In this document: positions 11,039 to 22,610 of the stretch, piece after piece | How positions within the stretch are numbered: position 1 is the stretch's first letter | How the letters are laid out: each line of letters starts with the position of its first letter | Assembly: GCA_947095585.1 (NCBI GenBank) | Contig: OX352762.1 | Span: 29,674,669 to 29,738,668, forward strand | Reading direction: 5' to 3' | Source of the DNA: Nephrocerus scutellatus | Lineage: Eukaryota > Arthropoda > Insecta > Diptera > Pipunculidae | DNA: 64,000 nt | Notes under the pieces: model-generated | Database searches by the model: none | The model's input: only the letters and a program-made list of their open reading frames with translations | What the model was told of the DNA's origin: nothing | Made by a program: the position numbers and the translations under genes

Positions 11039-11248
11039 GAATAAGGAATTCGAATGTCAAAACTAGCGAAACAGCAGGTTTTCTTATTCCAAAGAAGGAA
11101 TAAGATAGTGCAATTGTTATTGTAATTCCTTATTCCTCGGCAAACAACAACAATCGCATAAGTATAAAGCCGAAGTTTCTTTAATGTAAACCAAAAAATT
11201 TTCAGGTTTAAGAAAAATAAAACCATTTTATAGTGCTCAAGGCGGTGT
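11039..11248. repeat. GCCGAGGAATAAGGAATT MITE fused to a partial TTGCTTTGG MITE
   Basis: Positions 11039-11144 hold a copy of the ~130-bp MITE (GAATAAGGAATTCGAATGTC through AATTCCTTATTCCTCGGCAA). It runs directly into 11146-11248, the interior of the other MITE family (CAATCGCATAAGTATAAAGC, CATTTTATAGTGCTCAAGGC). This looks like one MITE inserted into another. Confidence 0.6.
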
Positions 11249-11907
11249 TTTTTTTATTTTTTTTCGAAGGATTGTCATCTTGTCGTAATAAATGTCTTGG
11301 CATTAGTTTGAAAACAAGCAAAACTGAAATTTAAAGTGAAATTTTTTGAAGAACATAAATTAAATTTACTAAAAAATGTCAAAATTTAGCTTCTAGGGGC
11401 TAAAAAAATTTTAAACTGAATTACATTATCAATGCAATTTTTTGACATTTTCGCATTGTTGTCACTATTGGGCATGCTCTGATTAGCTGAATAAAACTGA
11501 TCTACTTTATTTTTTTTTATTGAAAAAGAGCCATGTATACATGACATAGCAAGTTATTTTTAAAAGAGATAAGATATAACCCGATTTTCAAAAGCATGGA
11601 GTTGGCTTTGGCCGGAAAAGGGCTACTATAACTACTATTACTTGCTATCTCGTTTATCCGCCCCTAGTTTTCAGCCATTTGACAATCCAAAAAAAAAAGT
11701 AGTGTCATAACAGCTTTATATAGAATGTTAAATTCAATTAATAAAAATATTAGTTTTATAAAAATAAAAATATAAATATTTTTAAATATTAAAAACACCA
11801 AAAAAGTAAACAAGTATAAAAAACAACAAAACATACATTCGAAATGGACCTATCGGGCAATAGATTTAGTTCAAACATATTTTTGTCGTACTTGCTTACA
11901 TAAGGAC
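11249..11907. other. No gene recognised
   Basis: AT-rich sequence with T and A homopolymers; no coding exon, inverted repeat or recognised element. Confidence 0.5.
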
Positions 11908-12040
11908 TATTTTATTTGCCTAGGAATAAAGAATTACAATTTGAAAACCAGCACACACACAGCAGGTTTTCTTATTCCAAAGAAGGAATAAGATAGTGCA
12001 ATTATTGTTTTAATTCCTTATTTCCTGGCAAATAAAATAC
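11908..12040. mobile_element. ~130-bp MITE, GCCGAGGAATAAGGAATT family
   Basis: Ends CTATTTTATTTGCCTAGGAA and TTCCTGGCAAATAAAATAC are inverted repeats with further internal symmetry (TTATTCC / GGAATAA). No coding capacity. Confidence 0.65.
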
Positions 12041-12334
12041 GATATGCGAATATGCCGAATTTCCGACTTTGAGAATTTCGCCTTGTCGTTAGTCGAAAGT
12101 CGAAATACGACAGATACATAATCGGCCACAAGAATTGTTTACTTCAGTATCACTTTTTCCCAGGGAATATTACATTTTTCCCCTTTTTAAAGAATCAAAT
12201 TCCCCTATTTTCCCAAAATACAAATTTAAAAAAAAGGATTTATACCAATTAATTTCACCAAAAATAACGGAAACAAAAAAATTAAACATCATAACATGAC
12301 AGTAAATTCAGTACATACAAATAATAAAAAAAAA
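12041..12334. other. No gene recognised
   Basis: AT-rich, no exon or repeat seen. Confidence 0.45.
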
Positions 12335-12550
12335 AACTATTTTATTAAAAATAGCTGAAATACCCAGCGTTGCCTGGCTGCCCCCACCACACTACCCTCC
12401 GCCCAACTACCACCAAGACCCTTCAAGATTAACTTTGAGATACTGAGATGGTGGCTTTGTGCGAATACATGCCGCCTCCATGTTATCTTAAGCGACAAAT
12501 CAGACAGAAATGACGTGGCGCGGGCACGCACAAGGGACGTCATACGTCTT
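12335..12550 (+). repeat. Fragment of the AATAGCTG/ACTAGCTG dispersed repeat
   Basis: Starts AAAAATAGCTGAAATACCCA then a C-rich tract with CCACC repeats (12380-12420). The same head type (ACTAGCTG...CCCG) is seen at 18117, at 62946 and inverted at about 38690, each followed by C-rich tandem sequence. Its class is not established. Confidence 0.4.
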
Positions 12551-12796
12551 TATTTCATTATTAGTTTCGCTTGTTAAATTGTCAATGTGCCAACTGCAAA
12601 GTGCGGTGTTCTATGGAAACATTAGATAGACATCCGATAAAAACTCTGAAAACGTTCAGGGTACATGTTCAGCTCCCGCATTACGTTAAAAGAACCACTT
12701 GTTTTTCCTTTTTCTAGCCACAAAAGATGCACCCAGTATCTTCCTTTCCTTTGTATTTAAGCTAAATACACAAGGTTCAACAAATCAATATCAGCT

Positions 12797-12927
12797 GTAT
12801 TTTATTTGCCGAGGAATAAGGAATTACAACAACGATTGCAATATCGTATTCCTTCTTTGGAATAAGAAAACTTGCTGTTTTGCTGGTTTTGGCATTCGAA
12901 TTCCTTATTCCTTGGCAAATAAAATAC
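12797..12927. mobile_element. ~130-bp MITE, reference copy of the GCCGAGGAATAAGGAATT family
   Basis: GTATTTTATTTGCCGAGGAA at the left end and its complement ending GGCAAATAAAATAC at the right form TIRs of about 30 bp with one mismatch in the GAGG/CCTT part. The 131-bp element has no open frame. A further fragment is at about 41283-41322. Confidence 0.7.
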
Positions 12928-13410
12928 GCCTATCGTCTTCGTAGCCTGAAAGCATTTTCACTATGCTTTAAATAGAGAACTGATAATTGACAAATTTCTG
13001 CGTCAAATAGAGAACTGACAATTGACAAAGGTCTCTTCACCGTCGCTGCTGTGTGAATTGAGTGTACTATGTCCGCTCCACGCCCGCACCACACCACTAC
13101 CATACCAGTACCATACGCCATTTCTGTGTGAATTGGGCCTTACACGTTTCCACGCCGTACGTCCGAATGTTCAAACTTTGCATAGAAGTTTTATAACATA
13201 ACGAGTAGGGTTTCGTCATATTTTGGGAGTGGTCCAACTCCTGGTCAAGTTGTCACCATACAAATATTTTTACATATCTCATGTTCTTATGCATATGCGA
13301 AATAGTATGTACATATAATAATAGTTTAGTTTCCTATTTTGTCAAAATAAAAAAACATTCCATTTACCCGAGTAACGCCAGAGGTTTTAGAAAATCGAAT
13401 ATGTAATGTT
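12928..13410. other. No gene recognised; a short direct repeat
   Basis: AATAGAGAACTGA(T/C)AATTGACAAA occurs twice (about 12971 and 13007). A C/CA-rich stretch (13075-13110) follows. No coding exon seen. Confidence 0.45.
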
Positions 13411-13416
13411 ATTAAA

Positions 13417-13876
13417 ATGAATTTTTTAGCTGCAGGTGAAAAACTAAAGCTAATAAAAATTATAACAAAATTTACTGATGAAACTACTTGCAAGATTCAG
13501 TGGCCAATACGAGGCAACTGTGTGGAGTTCATGGAATTTTGTCTGGAACGTTGGCTTGAAAATGAACTGGAGTGCAACTCTGCTGAGTTAGCTAAACGGA
13601 CGGGTTCATTTTTTTAAAGTGATTTTTGTTTGGTAAAGATACGCATATGGTACTTTAATGTTAAATGCTGATCTTATCACGCATGACATTATATTTATTT
13701 TTTATATAAGTTTATATATAAATTTTTTTATATGTACGTTTTTGATTTTACATCAGAAATTATGGAAAATTTTTGCTTTGACGCAACGTAAGAGTGAGTC
13801 AGAGACAAACAATACTCTGACACTTCAATTAAATTTGGAAATAGATCACTACCACAATTTTGTTCTGAAGTTCTAA
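13417..13876 (+). CDS. Possible small gene or gene remnant, function unknown
   Basis: A 66-codon frame (13417-13617) has balanced, protein-like composition (KLIKIITKFTDETTCKIQWP early, then WLENELECNSAELAKR) and ends at a stop inside a T run. A second protein-like stretch follows an acceptor-like TTTTACATCAG at 13746-13756 and reads to a stop at 13876 (ending EIDHYHNFVLKF). No clear donor links the two without meeting the first stop, so this may be a broken gene or chance. I do not recognise the product. Confidence 0.25.
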
Positions 13877-13965
13877 ATTTTAATTAAAATTCACACGAAA
13901 TGGGAAAAAAATCAACGGCTTGAGCACTGAAAAGGGCTAAGTGACAATTAAAATCAACTCTTTTT

Positions 13966-14249
13966 ATATTGCTTTCAACAAAATGAGTTAGGTATTTTTT
14001 GTGGTTAACGGCTGATCAAAGCAACAGCAAAAACTAACCAATTTTTTGTCAATTTTTTGTTTCATGTGTTTGCCAACTTATCCATATATAATTTTTAAAA
14101 GTCGACTCTGGTGATGGGAATTATAACTAAACATTTGGTTAAATATTTCTTAACCACAAATTTTTTTTGGTTAACGCTAAACCATTTTCTGGTCTATCCA
14201 ATGTGTTTGTTGTTGTAATTTTTATTTTTTGTTGAAAGCAATATAGCAT
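13966..14249. mobile_element. MITE with TATATTGCTTTCAACA TIRs (copy 2, inverted)
   Basis: Reverse-complement copy of 9372-9656: TATTGCTTTCAACAAAATGA, GTGGTTAACGGCTGATCA, then GTTGAAAGCAATATAGC at the other end. Interior identity is high by eye. Confidence 0.7.
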
Positions 14250-14840
14250 CTGGTGGTGAGGTTTCTAACTAAAAGCAGAAAAGAATTCCTGCATTCCTAA
14301 AATACGCTGGAATAAAATTATTCCGAATGAATGGCATTGTGTTGTAAAATTATTTTTATTCCTATTGTGGTACCAAAAAAATGCACCTAAAATAGTACTT
14401 TTAAATAAATTAAATTCGATTTGACCAAAGAATTCTATCTTCCGATAGAGCTTCATTTTTTGGTTGTCAAGTTGTTCGTTATGACTAAAAAACAGTTTTT
14501 CATTTACTGCATAGTCATAAGTAGGAAACAGCTTCGTCTTCTACTTTTGAAGATGTGGGGATTAAAAGTCAATTAACAAAATCAATTAAACAAGGCAGAG
14601 AAAAAAAACTTGATATTTTCAGTATAAACACAAGCCGAATAGAAAAGACGTTTAGAAATACATACCACTACAAAATAATTTAAACAAGCCATTCTCGATG
14701 TTCATGTTCGATTTGCCTAAAAATACAGATTGAACTTTCACAGATGAACAAAAAGGAAAGAAAAAAACGATATAAATTTTGAAAAAAGAATTTATAAAGA
14801 TTTAGTTGCGGTTGAAATTGGAACTCGGAAAATATATAAT
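14250..14840. other. Intergenic DNA upstream of ERAL1
   Basis: No recognised element. The last ~100 bp before the ERAL1 start codon presumably hold its promoter and 5' UTR, but no core-promoter motif is convincing. Confidence 0.4.
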
Positions 14841-16182
14841 ATGTCGATTTTGTTAAATAAATTGATTGATTTCACAAAGAGTTCTTCAAAATTATATTTT
14901 ACGCAACGTTTATTTGTAAACTTAAAGCAATTTTCAATGATATCTTCAATCAAAACTTCTACAGAAAAACCACCCCATGATACCAAAAGTCAAAGTGTCG
15001 AACAAAAATCTCTTAACGTTGCTGTAATCGGTGTTCCAAATGCAGGCAAAAGTACATTCATCAACAACATAATTAATCATCGGGTAAGAAATTCAGAGCT
15101 TTACCACATATGGTTATTCTAAAAACTGAATAAAAAGGTCTGTCCAACATCCAGCAAAGTCCATACCACGCGCAAATTTAACAAAGCCATCAACACCTCT
15201 GGTAATACCCAGTTGGTGTTCTACGATACGCCAGGTCTTGTTACTCAAAAAGAAATAAATAAATATCATCTGGAGCAATCATTTAAAAGTTCGTGTCGAC
15301 ATGCTATCCAACATGCTGATGTAATTGCAGTAATCCACGATGTATCTAATTCATGGACTCGCAGAGAACTTCACTCGACGGTTCTCGATAATTTGAAAGC
15401 ATATCCTGCAATTCCGAGTTTTCTAATCTTAAACAAGGTTGATATTTTAAAATCAAAGCGCATACTTCTTGAATTGGTACGAATATTGAGCAATCATACA
15501 CTGAGACACCAAGGAGGTAAAAAGAAAACTTCAGCAATTACATTAGATTCTGCAGAGTCATCCCAAAGTACTGAGTCTGTACCAGAAGAGGTAAAAAAAC
15601 CAGAAGTCGGTTGGAGCAATTTTTCTGATGTCTTTATGGTTTCATCATTAACTGGAAATGGTTTACATGAAATCAATGTTAGCACACTTTCAATTTCCTT
15701 ATTACTACATAATACATTCAATAAGATTGTCTATACATCTTGTACGCTTTAGGAATATCTCCTTAGACAAGCAAAATCTAGGTCATGGGAATTTCCAAGT
15801 GAGAAGTTTACGGATGAAGCACCAGTTGATCTTATTGTCGAAAGTGTTCGAGCTCGACTGTTAGATTATTTACCTCAAGAAATACCCTATCAGCTCAAAT
15901 GTCTAATTGAATTCTATTGTGAGCAAGATAGTAAGTTTGTTGATTTGGTTTTCTAATGGACCATCGATTTTTTTTACTTCTAACGTGTTTTAATTTTTAG
16001 AAACTATTTACGCTTCCGTTCAAGTGATCTGTCCGTCTAACCGAATAGAACGACTTATTTGCGGTGAATCAAATGGAAAACTGCAGCAAATCACTGAGCG
16101 TGTTACGTCCGATTTAGTGGAGACTTTTGGAAAGCCAATCTCGTTGACCATATCGACAATTGCAAAAAACTCAGCACAGTAG
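14841..16182 (+). CDS. ERAL1: Mitochondrial Era-like GTPase (12S rRNA chaperone)
   Basis: Four exons: 14841-15083, 15138-15677, 15753-15930, 16001-16182; all introns are GT-AG and phases close to a 380-residue protein. Era family proteins bind the small-subunit rRNA 3' end and assist ribosome assembly; the basic, Ser/Thr-rich N-terminus before the GTPase domain fits mitochondrial import (inference). Seen: G1 GVPNAGKST (64-72), the TTR element after it, G3 DTPG (111-114), G4 NKVD (180-183) and a G5-like SSLTG near 253. The C-terminal part has the KH-type II region. Its expected GxxG loop reads GESN followed by G, so the second glycine is displaced. A low-complexity insert rich in Ser and Glu lies between G4 and G5. 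The ATG chosen is the first in frame and gives a plausible presequence. Neighbours are repeats only. Confidence 0.9.
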
Positions 16183-16489
16183 GATAAAATATTTATAAAA
16201 AGAATTAAATATTTTAAATAAAAATTAAGTAAAAAATATATGTTTTATGCATGTATGATATCAAGTTACGTTTATGGGATATAACTATAGTTTTTGTAAA
16301 AGGACCACATTTGGTCCAATTGGCCCAAAACGGCAACCCTGTGTGGTAGTGGGAACCAGAAAAATTTTATATGAATTTTGCTCTTTAGTTGATTACTAAT
16401 ACAAATTTAAAAAAAATATTGTTTGACTTTGACTTTGGTTTTAGGAATTTAAAAAAAAACAACACAAAAATTAAAATTTGCTATGTAAA
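16183..16489. other. Downstream flank of ERAL1
   Basis: AATAAA-like signals lie at about 16217-16222 just after the stop. The remainder holds no recognised feature. Confidence 0.4.
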
Positions 16490-17045
16490 TTCTCTAATAG
16501 GACATGTATATGTGTGCAAAGCTTGAACCGGTTCAAAATTAATATTAGAGCTCCTTTACTAAATTTTTTTTACAAAAACTGTTGTCACCGTGTAAAACAT
16601 GTGTAAAAAAAAATTTATGGGAGCCCGGTACACATGTGTTAAAAATTTGAAAGAAATCTGGTTAATTTAAAAAACTTATATGGGCACCCCTCAAGCCTTA
16701 GGACTCACTCCAAAAAAATTTACAAGAACTTTTGTCCATCGGAGGTACACATATGTTTAAAATATGAAGAAAATCGGGCTAATTTAAAAAAAAAATTATA
16801 TGGGTACCGAAATCGCTCAAAATTTTTTACAAAAAGTTTAGTCCATTTATTAATATTTTAAAATACTTGTATGAGAGCCTCCCGACCCCAAGGCCCGAGG
16901 GGCCTAAAATTTTAACAGAAAGTGTTGTTACCTGAAATATGTATGTAAACATCAATAAAATCGGGCTTTGCGAAGTAGGTTAAAAATTGATCATAAGATC
17001 TGACCATCCAGCCGGCCACGGGCACGCGAAGAATCATAGAGAATT
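16490..17045. mobile_element. Single-arm foldback-family element
   Basis: Begins AAATTCTCTAATAGGACATG and ends with CACGGGCACGCGAAGAATCA then TAGAGAATTT, the two end types of the family. The interior holds about four degenerate ~120-bp units (AAATTTACAAGAACTTTTGT, CATCGGAGGTACACATATGT and so on), all in one orientation. It looks like half of the symmetrical element at 1825-2983. Confidence 0.6.
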
Positions 17046-17764
17046 TAAGAAGTGTACATTATTTGACCCTAAAAATGTCAATAAACAGTGGCCTTGTAGT
17101 TAGAAGGATTCAAGAGTTACTGGGTGTGAAGTGATATAATGTCAAAAGTACGCCTTTTTGCATTAAAGAAAATAGAAACCCTCTTCCCATACGATTTTTT
17201 ACGAAATTAACCATCACCTCTTAAGTATTTGTCACCTAAACGGATACACACTGTATATTTCAAGAGTGGTCCATTTTGGTCCATTTTTGTTTTTAATTTG
17301 GTCCACAGAATTTTTGTTTAACGGCAACCCTGCGGGTACCACATCTTACGTTTCTCGCTCTTTGCGACTACCTATATTTTGTACACTCTATTCACAATCC
17401 AAAAACACAGACGCGTTTGGGATTGGTTTACAGCATTAGTATGCGTAGAGTTGGGCTTTCTATAGAGAAGGTTTTTGGTTTTGTACAATAGCTGTTTACT
17501 TTATTTGTTTACTTTTATTATGTATTTATGAAGAACTGGTTCACAGCCACCTATATTTATCAACGATCGGAACAGTTGGGCTTTCTATAGAGAAGGTTTT
17601 GGTCTTAATAAATATAGGTGTCTGTGACTGGTTATGCACTCACACTGCTTTACAGCTTAACTCCACTCAAAAGAAAGAATTTTAGTGGTACTTCGTACGT
17701 CGTTGTGTGTACGTCGCATCAAACGTGCGCTGTGGCTGTGGCTGCTATGTTTTCACCACATAAA
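17046..17764. other. No gene; short direct duplication
   Basis: GTTGGGCTTTCTATAGAGAA occurs at about 17452 and 17572, and a related version at about 43482. A block near 17350-17420 (GCTCTTTGCGACTACC, ACAGACGCGTTTGGGA) is inverted relative to 47255-47345. No coding exon is seen. Confidence 0.4.
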
Positions 17765-18116
17765 TTAATCTCCGATCAGAGAATTTACAAGAAAAATTTT
17801 AATTTTTAAATTCGCTTGCCCGTGGCACGTCTGTCTGTCGGTCTGTTTGTCGTGGAATGTTGCGATCAATTTTAAACCCACTTTCCAAAGCCCGATTTTG
17901 CACACATGTGTATTTCCGGAGACAAAACTTTCTATTAAAATTTGGGTACCCATATAAATTTTTTTAAAATTAACCCGATTTTCTTAAAATTTTATATACG
18001 TGTGTATCTCCGATGGTCAACACTTTTTGTAAAAATTTTGGAGACCCCGGTTATGGGGCCACAAAATTTTTTTTTTAAAAATTAACACGATTTTCTTCAA
18101 ATTTTATAGAAGTACT
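17765..18116. repeat. Foldback-family arm
   Basis: Contains CAGAGAATTTACAAGAAAAA, AAATTCGCTTGCCCGTGGCA, CCACTTTCCAAAGCCCGATT, CCGGAGACAAAACTTTCTAT, and two ~120-bp units. The element is truncated where the ACTAGCTG-headed repeat starts at 18117. Confidence 0.6.
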
Positions 18117-18226
18117 AGCTGACCCGACAGACGTTGTCCTGTCCCACTTTCAATAAATTTGTTTGTAATCGTTTTGTGAACTTGTGTTTTGCGATATCGA
18201 GTCACAGTATTAGTCACATCATTGTG
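18117..18226 (+). repeat. Head of an ACTAGCTGACCCG-type dispersed repeat
   Basis: ACTAGCTGACCCGACAGACG followed by TTGTCCTGTCCC is a head seen in dispersed repeats of many insects. The matching tail (ATCGGTCGAGCCGCTTCGGA, then ACCGTGACACGAGATTTTTA) lies at about 23358-23428 and 28012-28082; the copy that follows here is cut at about 18999. Confidence 0.5.
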
Positions 18227-21200
18227 TTACATTTTTTAATTTTGGGTCTTTTAGGGTCTTTTGGGGTTCTTTAATGATTTTTGGGGATTTTGAGGGACTT
18301 TCGGAGGTCTTTTTGTGATTCTTTTCGGGGTCTTTTGTGTTCTTTTTGAGATCTTTTTGCCCACAAAATCAAAGAAGAAGCTGTCAAATGACATTTGCGC
18401 ACGTAACCCAAAAAATTGGGATCTATTGGAACAGAAATGAAATAACGATTTTTGCTGGACAGATCGCGAATCAACACAAATTTAATTTTATTTTAAGTTA
18501 GGCTAGAATGCGTTTTTCCAAAGTTTTCATTTCACCGAAAACATTCAATAGAGTTATTTCCTCAAAATATATCCAATTTATCGTTTTCCAAATTTCCCCG
18601 AATTTTATTTTGCTAAAAATATCTCCGGGAACATAACGAACAAAACAATTTTTGCTGTTTATCCGAATTTTTCGACTTTCCTTTGTAATTGTCTTTGCTT
18701 CCTAGGACTATAACGAACAAAACTACGCATTACGCAAATCCATCGTTCAAATCGTAAGTTATGTTCGCGAGTTCATACATAAATCCTATTGAAAACAGCA
18801 CTTTCAGTTTCCGAATTTACAATTTTCCGGGCATCTTTTCTATTTTTTTTTTCGCATAAACCTTATTCGGACTTGGAGAATTTATAAAATCGATCCAGTC
18901 GTTCTCAATTTTTTTTCACTTTAAAACCTTTTCTCATACCTACCAAATATACATAAAAAAATTCATAACAATCGGTCGAGCCGCTTCGGAGCAGTTGAGA
19001 CCCAAGTGTTGTCTCTGATGGACAACACTTATTGTAAAACTTTTACAGACGCCGGGCCCTGGGGTCGTGGGGCCTCATACAAATTTAAAATAAAAATTAA
19101 CCCGATTTTGGTAAAATTTTATACACATATGTATCTCTGATGGACAAAACTTTTTGGACATTTTTTGAACAAATTCGCCCTGAGGACCGATGGGTGGTTT
19201 AAACATATGCTTATCTCAATGGATAAAAGTTTTTGTAAAATTTTTGGAGCGAATGTGCCCTAAGGACCGTGGGCGGGACCATGAAATTTTTTTAAAAATT
19301 ATCCCGATTTACTTTAAATTTTAAGCATATGTGTATCTCCGATAGACCGAACTTTTTGTAAACATTTTTGAGTTTTTGATTTGAATTTTTTCATACAAAT
19401 TTTTTTACACAGTTGAGAACAGTTTTTGAAAAAATTTTGAAGTGAAGGGGGCTCTAATATTAATTTTTTCCAAATTAACCCGACTCAAACTTTGCACACT
19501 TATGTTTCTCCTATTAGAGAATTTACATGAAAAATTTTAATTTTTGTGGGTTTTTTTTCTCTCTGTACGTTGGCTGCTGAAGCGACTGACTCTTATTTTC
19601 ATATTAAACGCGAATTACGTTAGAATTTAAAGGTTCCAACTAGAGGTCTGCATGAATACATTCATTTTCTCTCTGCAATAGAGTATAGTACTTCAGTGTA
19701 CTCTATTCATTGCAATAATACGAACTAGAGTGGACTGAAACGAGTACCCATTTCTATGAAACAAATACTGTACAACATTCGATCACCACAAACCAAAACG
19801 AGTACACTGTTTGATTTTACTTTTGCATTTGAATACTCTATCCAAACAATAAAATGCAATTTATAAATAATGTATATTATATGAAACAACACTGTAAACG
19901 TCAATGGTAGAAAATACTAAGAGTGATTTCGATTTGCATGCTCATGACAATCTGCGACACACAAAAAAGTGTTTGTTATTCAGCTGCAGCAAGAATTGCA
20001 AGAATACAGCGATAATCTTTCTTTATATTTCTTTTATTATTAATTTATTGATTACAGCTAGTTTTCTTCTATAGAACCCTGCTGAATAATTACCGAAGCC
20101 TATAAGTGAATGAATCATTCATTCGTAAGTGAGTACTCAGTGTACTCGTATTATATTCGGTGTACTCAGTGTACTGAACTCATTCTTTGTGAGTACACTG
20201 CACTAAACATTTTGTTGAAAATGGGTGAACTACCCATTTGAATATCAAACACCAGGTGAACTACTCATTTTAGATTTCAAGCTTAGAGTACAATAGTGAT
20301 GGGAACCCAAATAATAATGAATGTCTAGAAACGTGTTTTTAGCGAACATAGCGGAACCATCGCAGACAACTTTGTAAATGCCAAGAGGATGCAATCTGAT
20401 CCCCTCAGTCTTAAACAGATAAAACAAAGCTACCTTGTCCGTTGAACATACCTGCTGGCGCGCACAACGTGGAAATGGACAAGGTACAAGTGCGACACTT
20501 GAGGCGTAAAATAAAGTTTTCCCCCAAAAAAAAAAGTTTAAAAAAAAATTAAACTAAAATCCGTTTAAGCTAATTCAGTCTAAATTACAACTATCCATAT
20601 GGCGAGCTGTGAAGCTCGCTTTACTATGTTGAATAAATAACTTTTCTGATAAATTTTATTGTTAAATCTAAGTGTAGTTACAATGTATTGCCGATGCCGT
20701 ACTTTTGGTTTAAGCGTTGTTAAGGCGTTGAATTTTTGGTTACCTCATGTGGCGTACACCACAGCGGTAGCGGATGTGGACAATGGAGCCCGCAATCTTC
20801 AGTTCACATGTTTCAATACGTTTCTTGTAACGATTCATTTCCACACCACCTACTGAGGTAGAGCATCTAGAGCATTTTTTATGGTAGTATCCACGTACGC
20901 ATAGTCATAATAAATAAATTTAGTAATAAATTTTATTGCTAAATCTAAGTAAGTATTGCCATATATTTTTCATTATATTTAAGTGATTGAAGTTTAAGAA
21001 TTTATCTTCTTATATTAAATATAATTATAATTTTAGTTACGTACTCGACACATTTTTAAAAAAATGTAAATACATCGTACACGATATAAAAAATGTATTA
21101 TATAACTAAATATGTATGCAGAAACCAGATGACAAAAAGGAATCCATATTTACGTAACTCACAATCTTTTTGTGAGAAGCATTGTCAAATGTCTGAAATA

Positions 21201-22610
21201 TAATTGTACATAATCACGTTTGGCTTAAAGCAAAGAGTATAGAGATATCAAGAGGAACGAAGTAGAACAAAAATTTTTATACAAAAATGAATGGGTTCCG
21301 CAATTGAAATGGGTTGTACAATCAGTTGTGTGAGTGCATTTTTAACTTGTGTTTTGTATCATATTATATGAAGAACTGGCTAGGCACTCGCACTGCTTTG
21401 CAGATTAACTCAACTTTAAAGAAGGAATTTTAGTAGTACTTCATACGTCGTTGTGTGCAGTGCACGTAGCACCAACCGTGCGCTGTGGTTGCTATGTTTT
21501 CACCACCAAATGGGGATATTCACCACAAAATCGAATTTCCGATTAGAGAATTTACAAGAATTTCACTGTTGTCTGTCTGTGGCTGGTGGAATCTTGTATT
21601 TTCCTGAAATTGTATACATGTGTATTTCCGGTGACAATACTTTCTATTAAAATTTGGATGTGATCCGGCTCCGGGTTCGGGGGGCTTCCATACAAATTTT
21701 TTTTTAAATGTACCCGCTTTTCTTTAAATTTTATACACATGTAACATTTGGAAGAGGTCGTGACCCGGGGGCGGGTTGCTCCCATACAACTTTTTTTTAA
21801 AGTTACTCGATTTTCTTAAAATACACATGTGTATCTCTAATTAGAGAATTTACAATAAAATTTAAAATTTTTCTCTATATTAGCGAGTCGCGTGTGATGC
21901 GTGGAAAAAATGAAATACATACTTTAAAATATTCCCGACGTTAAAAACATTAATTTTGGCGATACCAAATAAGAAAGGACTGTGTGGCATGTGTCAATGT
22001 ATATAGAATCTAAGATAGAAACAATTTATATAAATGTTTAAAGGTATGCGACTTGACTTGTTGTAACCAAGGGTCCAATAACCGAAATTGCTATTGCCAG
22101 TTAAATGTTTCCAAAGACCAACCATTTTTTAATGATAAACATAAGAAGTTTAATGCTATTTATGGCCCTCCTCACTTAGTTAAAAGTGTTCGAAACAACT
22201 TATTAGTTACGGATTTGTCAACCACAGACAGAGTTGTAAGTTGGTCAGATCGAAACAAATTCTACTAGAAAAATGTGCACAAAATTGTATTGTCATATAT
22301 ATATATATATTGCCCTAGCGTTTAAAAAATGTTCGGGCCCAAATAAAGCTTTGGCAATAATGCATTTTTGTGATAAATTCGATATGCTCCTCGATGCTTT
22401 AAATAATAAAAAACAAATTTATTCAAATCCAAATTGCACAGCTCTAACTAAGAGTAGAAAATAGCCCATATAAAATTTTAAGATCGTCGTTAAATTTTAT
22501 AGCAACCATTAAAGGGTGTACCAAAATAAAACCTTATTGTTTTTCTGGACTTTTGCAAACTATTAATGCTGTGTTAAATCTCACAGACGAATTTTTAAAC
22601 AAAAATTAAC
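18227..22610 (+). repeat. Tandem array unit 1 (about 4.38 kb)
   Basis: First of three direct copies. Components in order: a GGTCTTTT minisatellite (18236-18355), the body of the ACTAGCTG-type repeat to about 18999, foldback units (19000-19545), single-copy-like DNA with GTGTACTCA motifs (19640-20210), the internal repeat block 20211-21540, another foldback segment (21545-21875), and a tail to 22610. It lacks about 270 bp present in units 2 and 3 (the segment corresponding to 23398-23665). From 19281 onward it appears identical to unit 2; before that point substitutions are frequent. No recognisable protein is encoded. Confidence 0.85.
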
